The notes beneath the pieces are model-generated. The model was given only the letters and a program-made list of their open reading frames with translations, was not told where the DNA came from and did no database searches. A DNA stretch of 18,326 nt from CAYMLQ01 sp964390795 (lineage in GTDB: Bacteria; Verrucomicrobiota; Kiritimatiellia; RFP12; UBA1067), in assembly GCA_964390795.1 (NCBI GenBank), contig CAYMLQ010000078.1, forward strand, positions 1 to 18,326, written 5' to 3'. Position numbers and translations under genes: made by a program. Positions 5,716 through 12,379 of this stretch are shown here, in pieces. Positions within the stretch are counted from its first letter, which is position 1. The number at the start of each line of letters is the position of its first letter.

Positions 5716-8229
5716 TTACGGAGAGCCAACTCGGAAGAAACATGCGCCATGCCCGATAGCAGGAGCGAGGACGGCTTCGAAGTGGAAAATCCCGTTGCTT
5801 TCACCCCTTTCTTGCGAGGCAACACCCACCCACACCCATCCATCCGCACGAGGCGCGCCGTTGCTGTATATGGAGTATGGAATGCCTCGCTCACCTAGAA
5901 AGCGGATGGCAAAGGTAGCGTTGGTGCTGGCTGCTGCATAGATGTCCGGCGTGATAGCTGGAGCAGGAACATCACCCGCCCAGACGACGTCGTCAACCCA
6001 CCCCGCATCGCTACTGCTGGCAAGAGAGCCATTCTTAGCATACTCCCAGCGCAACGTGTGCGTTGCGCCCGCCCCGTCAACCCGGTGCGTAACCTGCTCC
6101 CACGCGCCTTTCGTGCCTGACCGGGACGCGAGCGGAACGCCGTCTACGAGAAACCTTAAGTAATCGGCGCTCATCTCGCTCGACACCCGCCATATGAAGG
6201 TCACCTGCCCGCCTCCTAAAACAACGGTCTCAAAGGCCGCAAAACCATTGTCCGGCACGACACCAGGCCCGCCAAGTCGTATGCTTGGCGTCCCTGATGG
6301 CGATCCCGACGCGTAATCCGCCGAGACACCTCCGGCCGCCCCGGAAACGGCAAAGTGGCGGCCGTAGCAGCCCGCCACACGCGCGACCGACTCTCGATAG
6401 GTCGCCGTCAAAGCTAACGGACGGTCCGGGATCGTTAACGAACTTGTTCGCGTAGAGCGGTCGGCCATGAGCCCGGCGGCATCGCCCGCCCAACCGGCGA
6501 ACTCCTGATAGAGCGCGTCAGCCTCCGCTGTGACATTTACGGATGCGCCCTCGGGATACCAGCCACTGCCCGATCCAGCGGTCACCGTAAGAGGCACCTC
6601 ATAGGTTGCGGTAAGGGTCAGCGGACGCCCGACCACCGTCACCGTTGTTGTAGACGACGAGGCATCGGCAACGGCATCAGCCTCGCCGCTCCATCGGTAG
6701 AAACGCTTGCCTTGCCAGGTGGACGCGCAAATTTCCACAACCTCGCCAAACGGATAGCTGCCACTACCACTGCCAAGCAGAACGGTAACCGGGTAGAGCT
6801 CTGGCCGATAGGTGGCCGTGACGACCGCGTCGTTGGTAGGCATGCGGTAGGTCGTGACCCACGCGCCTATGTCACCCACACCGTTCGTGTCGCCCGTCCA
6901 ACGGTCAAACGTCATGTGCTCGGCAGGTGCGTCTGCGACTATGGGTACCGATGTGCCGTTGGTGTACACGCCATCTCCATTGCCGTTCTCTACGGTGAGT
7001 GAATAGCACGGTGCCCACGATATGGCATCAACCCAACCGCAATCCAAGCCAACGGTATCTGAAACATCCTTGCTGTACTCCCACCTGAAGATGTGGATGG
7101 CATCGGGCTCGCCGCGCACGTCAAAGCGAACACGTGTCCAGTTCCCGCCGGTTCCTGAAATCTCGTTGGTAACGCCTGCGCCGACCTCGTAAAACCTCAG
7201 CCAATCGTAGCCTGCCTCGCTTGACACCTGCCAGTCGAAGGTCAACACGCCCCGACCCTGAACCGACCACTCAATCCCAGCCATCTCGTTCGTTCCCAAT
7301 TGCCCAGCACCTCCCAACAACACAGACAGGCCCCCGTCACCCGAGTGGTCAGACACCGCCCGCACGGCATTGGTGTTGCCAATCGGAACGACAGGCACGC
7401 CGGCTGCGCCATGAAGCGTCGGCGCGACAAAGGTGGCCGTGATCGTAATGTTCGAGGCCGGCATCGTCACGACGGTTGTGGATGATGACGGATCGGCCAC
7501 GTATTCGGTCGCGCCGGTCCAGCGCTCGAACGTCAGTCCGGCTACTGCATCGGCCGAAACCGTCACAGACTGCCCGTTCGTGTACGATCCTCCGCCCGTA
7601 CCACGATTGACTGTCAGCGTATATGGCAGGTTCCACAGTGCGGTCGGTCGCCCGCCCCACGTGTTCGGCACAACCGGCCAATTCGCAGCTCCCGCCAAGC
7701 GATAGACGGTGGCTTGGTAGCACCCGCTGAAGACGCTGGGGCCGCCCAGGCTGGGAGCGCTGCTCTTGAAGTACACGGACTTCAGCGCTGAACAATCGGC
7801 GAAGGCGGCATTGCCGATGTTCGTCACGCCGCCAGGTATTTCAACACGGCCCAGCGAGTAACAATTGAAGAACAAAGAATGCTGAAGGGACGTTATGCTG
7901 CTGGGGAGGGTTACCGAACTCAGGCTCTCGCATCCATAAAAAACAGAGTCCCCCAATTTGGTAACGCTGTCCGGAATCGTTACATTCTTGACACCTGAGC
8001 AATCCATAAAGGCAACATCAAAGATGCTTACCACCGGGCACCCTCCAAGAAGGCGAGGTATGGTCAGTGAGCCGGAGAAGGACGAGTTGAAGTCTGTGAT
8101 TGTAGCCAGCCCATTCGTCACCGTGTACGTGTAATTACCCTCCGTGAGGGCACGGGCACACACCGGAGCAAAAGCCGCAGTCAGTGCAAGAGCCAGTAAG
8201 AGCACAGGAGTATGACAACGTTTTAGCAT
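5716..8229 (-). CDS. Secreted BspA-type LRR / InlB B-repeat surface protein
   Basis: The protein has 837 residues. Residues 1-27 form a signal peptide (MLKRCHTPVLLLALALTAAF then a CARA-like site). BspA-type leucine-rich repeats (LRR_5) follow at about 65-180, with units such as VTIPDSVTKLGDSVFYGC. Four divergent InlB B-repeats lie at about 203-267, 409-474, 480-543 and 547-611, each with a GSY-G...F-RW-G...TATY pattern. Two related beta-sandwich modules at about 275-406 and 620-752 share a VSSE...YDWLRF/ADYLRF...W core. The last 80 residues are unassigned, and no LPXTG, PEP-CTERM or membrane anchor is visible. Such proteins are usually exposed and bind polymers or host surfaces; the ligand is unknown. 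The ATG at 8229 has GAGG 8 nt upstream and starts the signal peptide; upstream in-frame ATGs would add 66 residues that spoil it. The gene is less GC-rich than its neighbours and lies in the segment bounded by 19-bp repeats. Confidence 0.85.
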   Translation of the reverse strand: MLKRCHTPVLLLALALTAAFAPVCARALTEGNYTYTVTNGLATITDFNSSFSGSLTIPRLLGGCPVVSIFDVAFMDCSGVKNVTIPDSVTKLGDSVFYGCESLSSVTLPSSITSLQHSLFFNCYSLGRVEIPGGVTNIGNAAFADCSALKSVYFKSSAPSLGGPSVFSGCYQATVYRLAGAANWPVVPNTWGGRPTALWNLPYTLTVNRGTGGGSYTNGQSVTVSADAVAGLTFERWTGATEYVADPSSSTTVVTMPASNITITATFVAPTLHGAAGVPVVPIGNTNAVRAVSDHSGDGGLSVLLGGAGQLGTNEMAGIEWSVQGRGVLTFDWQVSSEAGYDWLRFYEVGAGVTNEISGTGGNWTRVRFDVRGEPDAIHIFRWEYSKDVSDTVGLDCGWVDAISWAPCYSLTVENGNGDGVYTNGTSVPIVADAPAEHMTFDRWTGDTNGVGDIGAWVTTYRMPTNDAVVTATYRPELYPVTVLLGSGSGSYPFGEVVEICASTWQGKRFYRWSGEADAVADASSSTTTVTVVGRPLTLTATYEVPLTVTAGSGSGWYPEGASVNVTAEADALYQEFAGWAGDAAGLMADRSTRTSSLTIPDRPLALTATYRESVARVAGCYGRHFAVSGAAGGVSADYASGSPSGTPSIRLGGPGVVPDNGFAAFETVVLGGGQVTFIWRVSSEMSADYLRFLVDGVPLASRSGTKGAWEQVTHRVDGAGATHTLRWEYAKNGSLASSSDAGWVDDVVWAGDVPAPAITPDIYAAASTNATFAIRFLGERGIPYSIYSNGAPRADGWVWVGVASQERGESNGIFHFEAVLAPAIGHGACFFRVGSP

Positions 8230-8326
8230 GTTCAGCACCTCTCGTACGATTCGTCCTTTAACATGAATAAAAGCACTAGCATCCCATAGGATTCGCCGGC
8301 AACAAACCGGTTCCCATGATTGGCAC

Positions 8327-8355
8327 CTATTATGCGGGGGGGTGAAAACAGTCAA
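8327..8355 (-). promoter_or_regulatory. Probable promoter of the LRR/InlB-repeat protein
   Basis: On the minus strand TTGACT (8355-8350) is a good -35. A -10 of TAATAG (8332-8327) follows after 17 bp, or CATAAT (8334-8329) after 15 bp. The leader to the ATG at 8229 would be about 100 nt. An operator-like TTGCGCAA lies 18 bp upstream at 8374-8381. Confidence 0.55.
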
Positions 8356-8373
8356 CCCCGCAATTGCCCGTAA

Positions 8374-8403
8374 TTGCGCAAAAAATAATGTCGGCTTCGG
8401 CAT
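8374..8403 (-). promoter_or_regulatory. TTGCGCAA element with decayed partner 22 bp away
   Basis: TTGCGCAA (8374-8381), with its A-rich flank, matches the elements at 17966-17973 and 13853-13860. At the expected 22-bp offset only a degenerate TTCGGCAT (8396-8403) is found, overlapping the start of a 12-bp tandem repeat. The second half may have been lost when the transposase unit arrived. Confidence 0.35.
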
Positions 8404-8435
8404 CAGACAAAGCATCAGACAAAGCATCAGACAAA
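8400..8435 (+). repeat. Three tandem copies of a 12-bp unit
   Basis: GCATCAGACAAA occurs three times in perfect register (8400-8411, 8412-8423, 8424-8435), directly followed by GGGACAGGTAG. It lies upstream of the transposase start and may mark the left edge of that unit. If translated in frame it would add an ASDK repeat to the transposase, but the ribosome site argues that it is non-coding. Confidence 0.75.
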
Positions 8436-8528
8436 GGGACAGGTAGTTTGAATAAAATGTTGTTGCTCTGGCGCGGATGGTATGGTAAGGTCTTTGGCGT
8501 CGGATGGGAGACAGAAAGGGGGATGCTT

Positions 8529-9557
8529 ATGAGGCACGCGCGGGTGAGGGCGGAGGGAACGGGGTGCTACCATGTGGTGAGCCGGGTGGTGGATCGGACG
8601 TTCCGGCTGGACGACCGGGAGAAGGAGATCTTTCGGGGAATGATGCGGCGGGCGGAGGCGTTCTGCGGTGTGCGGGTGTTGACGTATGCGGTGTTGTCGA
8701 ACCATTTTCACCTGCTGGTCGAGGTGCCGTTCCGGGGCGAGGTTGACGAGGCGGAGCTGGTGTGGCGCATGACGGCGCTGTACGGACGTGCGCATGTGGC
8801 GCTTGTGCTGAGGCAGTGGGAGGAGTGGCGCAAGGTCGGTACGGCGTATCTCGTTGAAGAGGAACAGAATAGGATGCGGGCCCGGATGGGCGACATCAGC
8901 GCGTTCGTGAAGACGCTCAAACAGCGCTACAGCATGTCATACAATGGTCGGCACAGTCGGAAGGGCACGTTCTGGGAGGAACGATTTAAGAGCGTGCTGG
9001 TCGAGAACGGCGAGCAGGCGCGGGCGACAGTGGCGGCGTACATCGACCTCAACCCGGTGAGGGCGAAGCTGGTGGTCGATCCGAAGGACTACCGCTGGAG
9101 CGGATACGGCGAGGCGTGCGCTGGCGGGAAACGGGCGCGCGAGGGGTTGGTTGCGATACACGACTCGCGGTGGCTGGAGCAGCCGGACGGCTGGAGGCAA
9201 GCCGCGAGACGGTATCGCGTGTTGCTCTACACGGCGGGCGAGGAGCGGCGCGAGGCGACTGGCGACCGGGTGAAGCGTCCGGGGATCGCGAAAGAGGAGG
9301 TCGACCGCGTGATCGAGACCGGCGGTAAGCTGACGCTGCAGCAGGCGCTGCGCTGCCGGGTGCGGTACTTCACGGACGGGATGGCTATCGGCGGGAAGGC
9401 CTTCGTTGACGGGGTTTTCGAGGCGAACAGGCGGTTCTTCGGCCCTAAACGCAAGGACGGAGCGCGGAAGATGCGGTTTGCCGAGTGGGGCGAGCTACGC
9501 ACGGCACGCGCGCTCAGGGTTGATCCGCTGAGCGCGCCGCCTCCCGCCACGGCGTGA
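8529..9557 (+). CDS. REP-associated tyrosine transposase (RAYT, Y1/IS200-like)
   Basis: RAYTs are single-copy HUH/Y1 nucleases that cut single-stranded DNA at REP hairpins. The 342-residue protein has the early YHVVSR motif (14-19), the metal-binding HUH pair in NHFHLL (H59 and H61) and the catalytic tyrosine Y171 in YIDLNPVRA. That tyrosine aligns with Y115 of E. coli TnpA-REP, which lies in YIYINPV. WEERFKS (149-155) and the following DYRWSGY (187-193) are also typical. Residues beyond about 195 form an extra C-terminal region of roughly 150 residues absent from the short E. coli enzyme. GGGGG (8518-8522) lies 6 nt before the ATG at 8529; the ATG at 8523 abuts it. A REP-like hairpin lies 38 bp after the stop. 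All catalytic residues are present, so the enzyme appears intact. Confidence 0.9.
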   Translation: MRHARVRAEGTGCYHVVSRVVDRTFRLDDREKEIFRGMMRRAEAFCGVRVLTYAVLSNHFHLLVEVPFRGEVDEAELVWRMTALYGRAHVALVLRQWEEWRKVGTAYLVEEEQNRMRARMGDISAFVKTLKQRYSMSYNGRHSRKGTFWEERFKSVLVENGEQARATVAAYIDLNPVRAKLVVDPKDYRWSGYGEACAGGKRAREGLVAIHDSRWLEQPDGWRQAARRYRVLLYTAGEERREATGDRVKRPGIAKEEVDRVIETGGKLTLQQALRCRVRYFTDGMAIGGKAFVDGVFEANRRFFGPKRKDGARKMRFAEWGELRTARALRVDPLSAPPPATA

Positions 9558-9594
9558 CTGTCTTGCGGGTATAGCTTTGCAGAAACTTTCACAC

Positions 9595-9614
9595 CACGGG
9601 CGGGGACGCCCGTG
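9595..9614. repeat. REP-like palindrome downstream of the RAYT gene
   Basis: CACGGGC (9595-9601) pairs perfectly with GCCCGTG (9608-9614) around a six-base loop GGGGAC. A GC-rich hairpin beside a RAYT gene is what the family usually has as substrate. No T-tract follows, so it is a poor terminator. No second copy was seen in this window. Confidence 0.6.
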
Positions 9615-9718
9615 CTCCCAATCGCTCCGCACACGACTCGCACGTAACTCTCGCCCACTGTCACTAACCGATTTTGGGGTGTCGATTCCTTGCAGTCGAA
9701 ACGACTCGGGCGTATGCG

Positions 9719-9737
9719 CCTACGCGTGATTGCGCAG
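9719..9737 (+). repeat. 19-bp direct repeat, copy 2 (3' end of DUF523-DUF1722 gene)
   Basis: Exact copy of 5631-5649. Here the opposite strand encodes the last residues LRNHA and the TAG stop of the convergent gene. The inverted pentamers TGCGC (9715-9719) and GCGCA (9732-9736) surround the core. Confidence 0.85.
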
Positions 9738-10694
9738 TTTGAGTTCCGCCGGGTGCGGGTAGAGGTAGTGCTGCCGCATCAGGTAGTCAGCCTGATATTT
9801 GAAGATATAGTGGCGGAACAGGGTGACCGGAACGATCAGCGGCACCTGCTCGCGGGCGTACTCGCCGATCACGTCGCCCAGTTCCTCGCGCTCCTGCGGC
9901 GTGAGTTGCTCCGAGAAATATCCCTGCATGTGCTGAAGGACGTTCACGTGGCGGCCGACGGTTGCGGGCTCGGCCATGACCGCGAGAAAGCGCGTTTCGT
10001 AGGCGAGCAGAGTCGCAGCGAGATTCGCGGGCGTGGCGGCTGCGGCGAGTCTACCCAGTTCCTGTAAGCCCTCTGGCGCGTGGGCCATGAGCAGATACTT
10101 TGAGCAGGCGTGGAACTCCTGGAGCGCGCGCACCGAGGGCGCGGCTGCGACCTCGGCCCTGAAGCGCTTGAGGGCGAAGACGCGCTCGATGAAGTTCTCG
10201 CGCAGGGCTGGGTCGTGCAGGCGACCGTCCTCCTCGCACGGCAGGCTCGGGAACGCGCGCGTGACGGCGCGGGCGAACAGCCCCGAGGTGTGTTCCGTGG
10301 TGGGTTCTCCGGCGGGCGTGTAGAGCTTGGCGCGGAAGAGGCCGGAGGAGGGCGACTTGGCCTTGAAAATGAAGCCGAACAAGTTGCGGCCGCGGAGTTC
10401 CTCGACGGCGCGCTCGCAGTAGGCCTGCATCTGCTCCGTGTAGTCGGTGCCGGTCTTGTTGCCGATGAGGCGGTTGCTCGCGGGCGTGCCGACCAGGTGC
10501 ATCGATTCGCGCGGCACGGGGAGGCCGCAGCCGACCTCCGGACAGATGGGCACGTAGTCGAAGTAAGGCCCCAGCGTATCGGTCAGGTAGGGGTCGTGTT
10601 TGTGGCCGCCGTCGAAGCGGACCTTCTCGCCCAGCAGGCAGGCGGAAATGCCGATCGGGATTTTGGTGAAAGGCACGCTCGGTTTCATATTCAT
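9720..10694 (-). CDS. DUF523-DUF1722 fusion protein (TudS-like N-terminus, YbgA-like C-terminus)
   Basis: The protein has 324 residues. The first 150 form a DUF523 domain, whose characterised member TudS is a [4Fe-4S] thiouracil desulfidase. GISACLLGEKVRFDGGHK (15-32) gives C19, and PICPEVGCGLPVPRE (49-63) gives C51 and C56. In relatives a third cluster cysteine lies in a KxxSPSCG motif; here it reads KAKSPSSG (111-118), so serine S117 replaces it (codon TCC). The C-terminal part (about 195-320) is DUF1722, seen in YLLMAHAP and in LIVPVTLFRHYIFKYQADYL. The fused arrangement is common. With one ligand missing the desulfidase chemistry may be lost or a different residue may serve, so I do not assign an activity. 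The start at 10694 (MNM) lacks a clear ribosome site. It is transcribed divergently from the gene at 10819. Confidence 0.85.
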   Translation of the reverse strand: MNMKPSVPFTKIPIGISACLLGEKVRFDGGHKHDPYLTDTLGPYFDYVPICPEVGCGLPVPRESMHLVGTPASNRLIGNKTGTDYTEQMQAYCERAVEELRGRNLFGFIFKAKSPSSGLFRAKLYTPAGEPTTEHTSGLFARAVTRAFPSLPCEEDGRLHDPALRENFIERVFALKRFRAEVAAAPSVRALQEFHACSKYLLMAHAPEGLQELGRLAAAATPANLAATLLAYETRFLAVMAEPATVGRHVNVLQHMQGYFSEQLTPQEREELGDVIGEYAREQVPLIVPVTLFRHYIFKYQADYLMRQHYLYPHPAELKLRNHA

Positions 10695-10747
10695 AGAGCC
10701 AGTGTAATCGAAAGACCCCTGATAATCAATCTTGCAGAGGAAGAGGG

Positions 10748-10776
10748 TTGAAGCGTGGGAACGTTCGGACTATACT
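10748..10776 (+). promoter_or_regulatory. Sigma70-type promoter of the Gfo/Idh/MocA gene
   Basis: TTGAAG (10748-10753), a 17-bp spacer and TATACT (10771-10776) match a housekeeping promoter well. The leader would be about 36 nt, ending in AAGGAGG (10807-10813) five bases before the ATG. The paired TTTTGCG elements are absent, so this gene appears to lie outside that putative regulon. Confidence 0.7.
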
Positions 10777-10818
10777 TCAACCCATAGTCAGTTTTAGGTT
10801 TACACCAAGGAGGATCGC

Positions 10819-12159
10819 ATGGAGACCAATCGTCGCGTATTTTTGAAGACCTCGGCAGCCGCCGGGCTGGCCGTGGCCGGGGGGCGCCAGGTGCTGTTCG
10901 GGCAGGACGCGCCCTCCAACACGCTGCGCGTGGCCGTGATGGGCTGCCACGAAAAGGGCCGGGGCTATTCGCTGATGAAGACCCTGTCGGCGCTGCCGGG
11001 TGTGGAGGTCGTGACCGTGTGCGACGTGGATGCGCGGGCGCGTGACGCGGCGGCCGCCGAGTTGCTCAAGCGGACGCAGAAGGTGCCGAAGAAAGAGGCC
11101 GACCTCCGCAAGGTGCTGGAGGACAAGGGCGTCGACGCCGTGCTCTGCGCCGCGCCGGACCACTGGCATGCGCCTGCCGCGCTGATGACCATGAAGGCGG
11201 GCAAGGCGATCTACGTGGAGAAGCCGGTCTCGCACAACCCGGGCGAGGGCGAGATCCTGGTGGCGGCTGCGGCCAAGACCGGCATGGTCTTCCAGATGGG
11301 CAGCCAGCGCCGGTCGTCGGTGGTCTACCAGAACGCGATCAAGGAGATCAAGGAAGGCGTCATCGGCGAGCCGCGCTTCGCCCGCACCTGGTACGCGAAC
11401 ATGCGGGAGCCGATCGGCAAGGGGCAGAAGGTGGCGCCGCCCGAATGGCTCAACTGGGACCTCTGGCAGGGGCCGGCGCCGCGGCGCGACTACCAGGACA
11501 ACGTCGTGCATTACCACTGGCACTGGTTCCACCACTGGGGCACGGGCGAGTGCGGCAACAACGCGACGCACTACGTGGACGTGGCGCGCTGGGCGCTGGG
11601 CGTGACCTTCCCGTCGCGCGTGACGAGCGGCGGCGGCCGGTTCTTCCACGAGAACGACGACTGGCAGTGGTTCGACACGCAGCAGGCGACCTTCGAGTTC
11701 CCGGAGAACAAGTTCATGACGTGGGAGGGGATGTCATCCACGAAGGCGAAGCCCTACGCGGACGCGGGCACGGGCGCGATGGTGTATGGCTTGAAAGGCG
11801 CGGTGCTCTTCACGCCGGACAATGTCTGTACGCTCTTCGACAAGGGCGGCAAGAAGGTCAAGGAGTGGAGCGCCAAGGACGCCGCGGCCGACCCGTCCAA
11901 CCGCACCAACCCGACGGACCTCCTCGACAAGGCCCATCTCGCCAACTGGGTGGCCTGCGTCCGCAACAAGGACGTCAAGACGCCCGCGCCGGTCACGGAG
12001 GCGCACGCCAGCACGCTCCTGACCCACTTGGCGAACATCGCCCAGCGCACGGGTGAGACGGTGCGGGTCGATCCCGCGACCGGCGGGCTGGCCAAGGGCA
12101 GCCCGGGCGCTGACCTGTGGGCGCGCGAGTACGAGAAGGGCTGGGAGATGACGCTCTAG
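10819..12159 (+). CDS. Tat-exported Gfo/Idh/MocA-family oxidoreductase
   Basis: The 446-residue protein belongs to the NAD(P)-dependent sugar/inositol dehydrogenase-like superfamily. The N-terminus NRRVFLKTSAAAGLAVAG (4-21) is a twin-arginine signal, so it should be exported folded with its cofactor. A Rossmann start LRVAVMGCHEKGRG (36-49) is followed by APDHWHAP (112-119) and the family-defining EKP (134-136), whose lysine is catalytic in relatives. A histidine- and tryptophan-rich stretch, HYHWHWFHHWGTGECGNN, leads into the C-terminal beta-sheet domain and is typical of the large PVC/Bacteroidota subfamily. These are thought to act on carbohydrates in the periplasm; the substrate is not evident. 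It has its own promoter and a strong ribosome site. It converges with an enolase-superfamily gene across a long inverted repeat, so a shared sugar pathway is possible but not shown. Confidence 0.92.
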   Translation: METNRRVFLKTSAAAGLAVAGGRQVLFGQDAPSNTLRVAVMGCHEKGRGYSLMKTLSALPGVEVVTVCDVDARARDAAAAELLKRTQKVPKKEADLRKVLEDKGVDAVLCAAPDHWHAPAALMTMKAGKAIYVEKPVSHNPGEGEILVAAAAKTGMVFQMGSQRRSSVVYQNAIKEIKEGVIGEPRFARTWYANMREPIGKGQKVAPPEWLNWDLWQGPAPRRDYQDNVVHYHWHWFHHWGTGECGNNATHYVDVARWALGVTFPSRVTSGGGRFFHENDDWQWFDTQQATFEFPENKFMTWEGMSSTKAKPYADAGTGAMVYGLKGAVLFTPDNVCTLFDKGGKKVKEWSAKDAAADPSNRTNPTDLLDKAHLANWVACVRNKDVKTPAPVTEAHASTLLTHLANIAQRTGETVRVDPATGGLAKGSPGADLWAREYEKGWEMTL

Positions 12160-12177
12160 CAAGCGGGCGCGGTTGTC

Positions 12178-12242
12178 TCCCGCCAAGGCGCAAAGACGCA
12201 GAGTAAGCCTGAAGCCCTTTGCGTCTTGGCGACTTGGCGGGA
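12178..12242. repeat. Imperfect 25-bp inverted repeat between convergent genes
   Basis: The left arm (12178-12202, starting TCCCGCCAAGGCGCAAAGAC) and the right arm (12218-12242) match at 22 of 25 positions as inverted repeats, with a 15-nt loop. The arms could form a long hairpin in transcripts from either side and may stop read-through, though no T-tract is present. The wording resembles dispersed palindromes I recall from environmental bacterial genomes. Nothing else was seen in 12160-12379. Confidence 0.75.
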
Positions 12243-12379
12243 ACATGCCGTTCCGCGAGTCGGTCCTGGCTCAAGCCGTCGATCATGAGAGCCCGCGGTC
12301 GGGGTGGCACCCGGCCCTCTCGCGAGAAACCGCTACGGCGTCGCGCCTTTAGCGTTGAACGTTGAGCGGTCGGTGAATC

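Larger units (their letters stand above)
5650..9718. mobile_element. Candidate inserted segment bounded by 19-bp direct repeats
   Basis: The stretch between the two 19-bp copies holds a secreted LRR/InlB-repeat protein gene (minus) and a RAYT transposase gene (plus), with a REP-like hairpin near its right end. Joining the flanks across one repeat copy would leave ccsA and the DUF523-DUF1722 gene converging with overlapping stop regions, both with family-typical C-termini. No recombinase other than the RAYT lies inside, and the RAYT family is not known to make target duplications. Most of the surface-protein gene looks less GC-rich than its surroundings. Insertion is inferred, not shown. Confidence 0.45.

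Noticed and set aside
8400..8435. A short CRISPR-like array
   Set aside because: The 12-bp units are directly contiguous with no spacers and there are no cas genes.
8364..8528. A longer N-terminus for the transposase including an ASDK repeat
   Set aside because: It would need a TTG start without a ribosome site. The ATG at 8529 has GGGGG at good spacing and begins the usual RAYT N-terminus.
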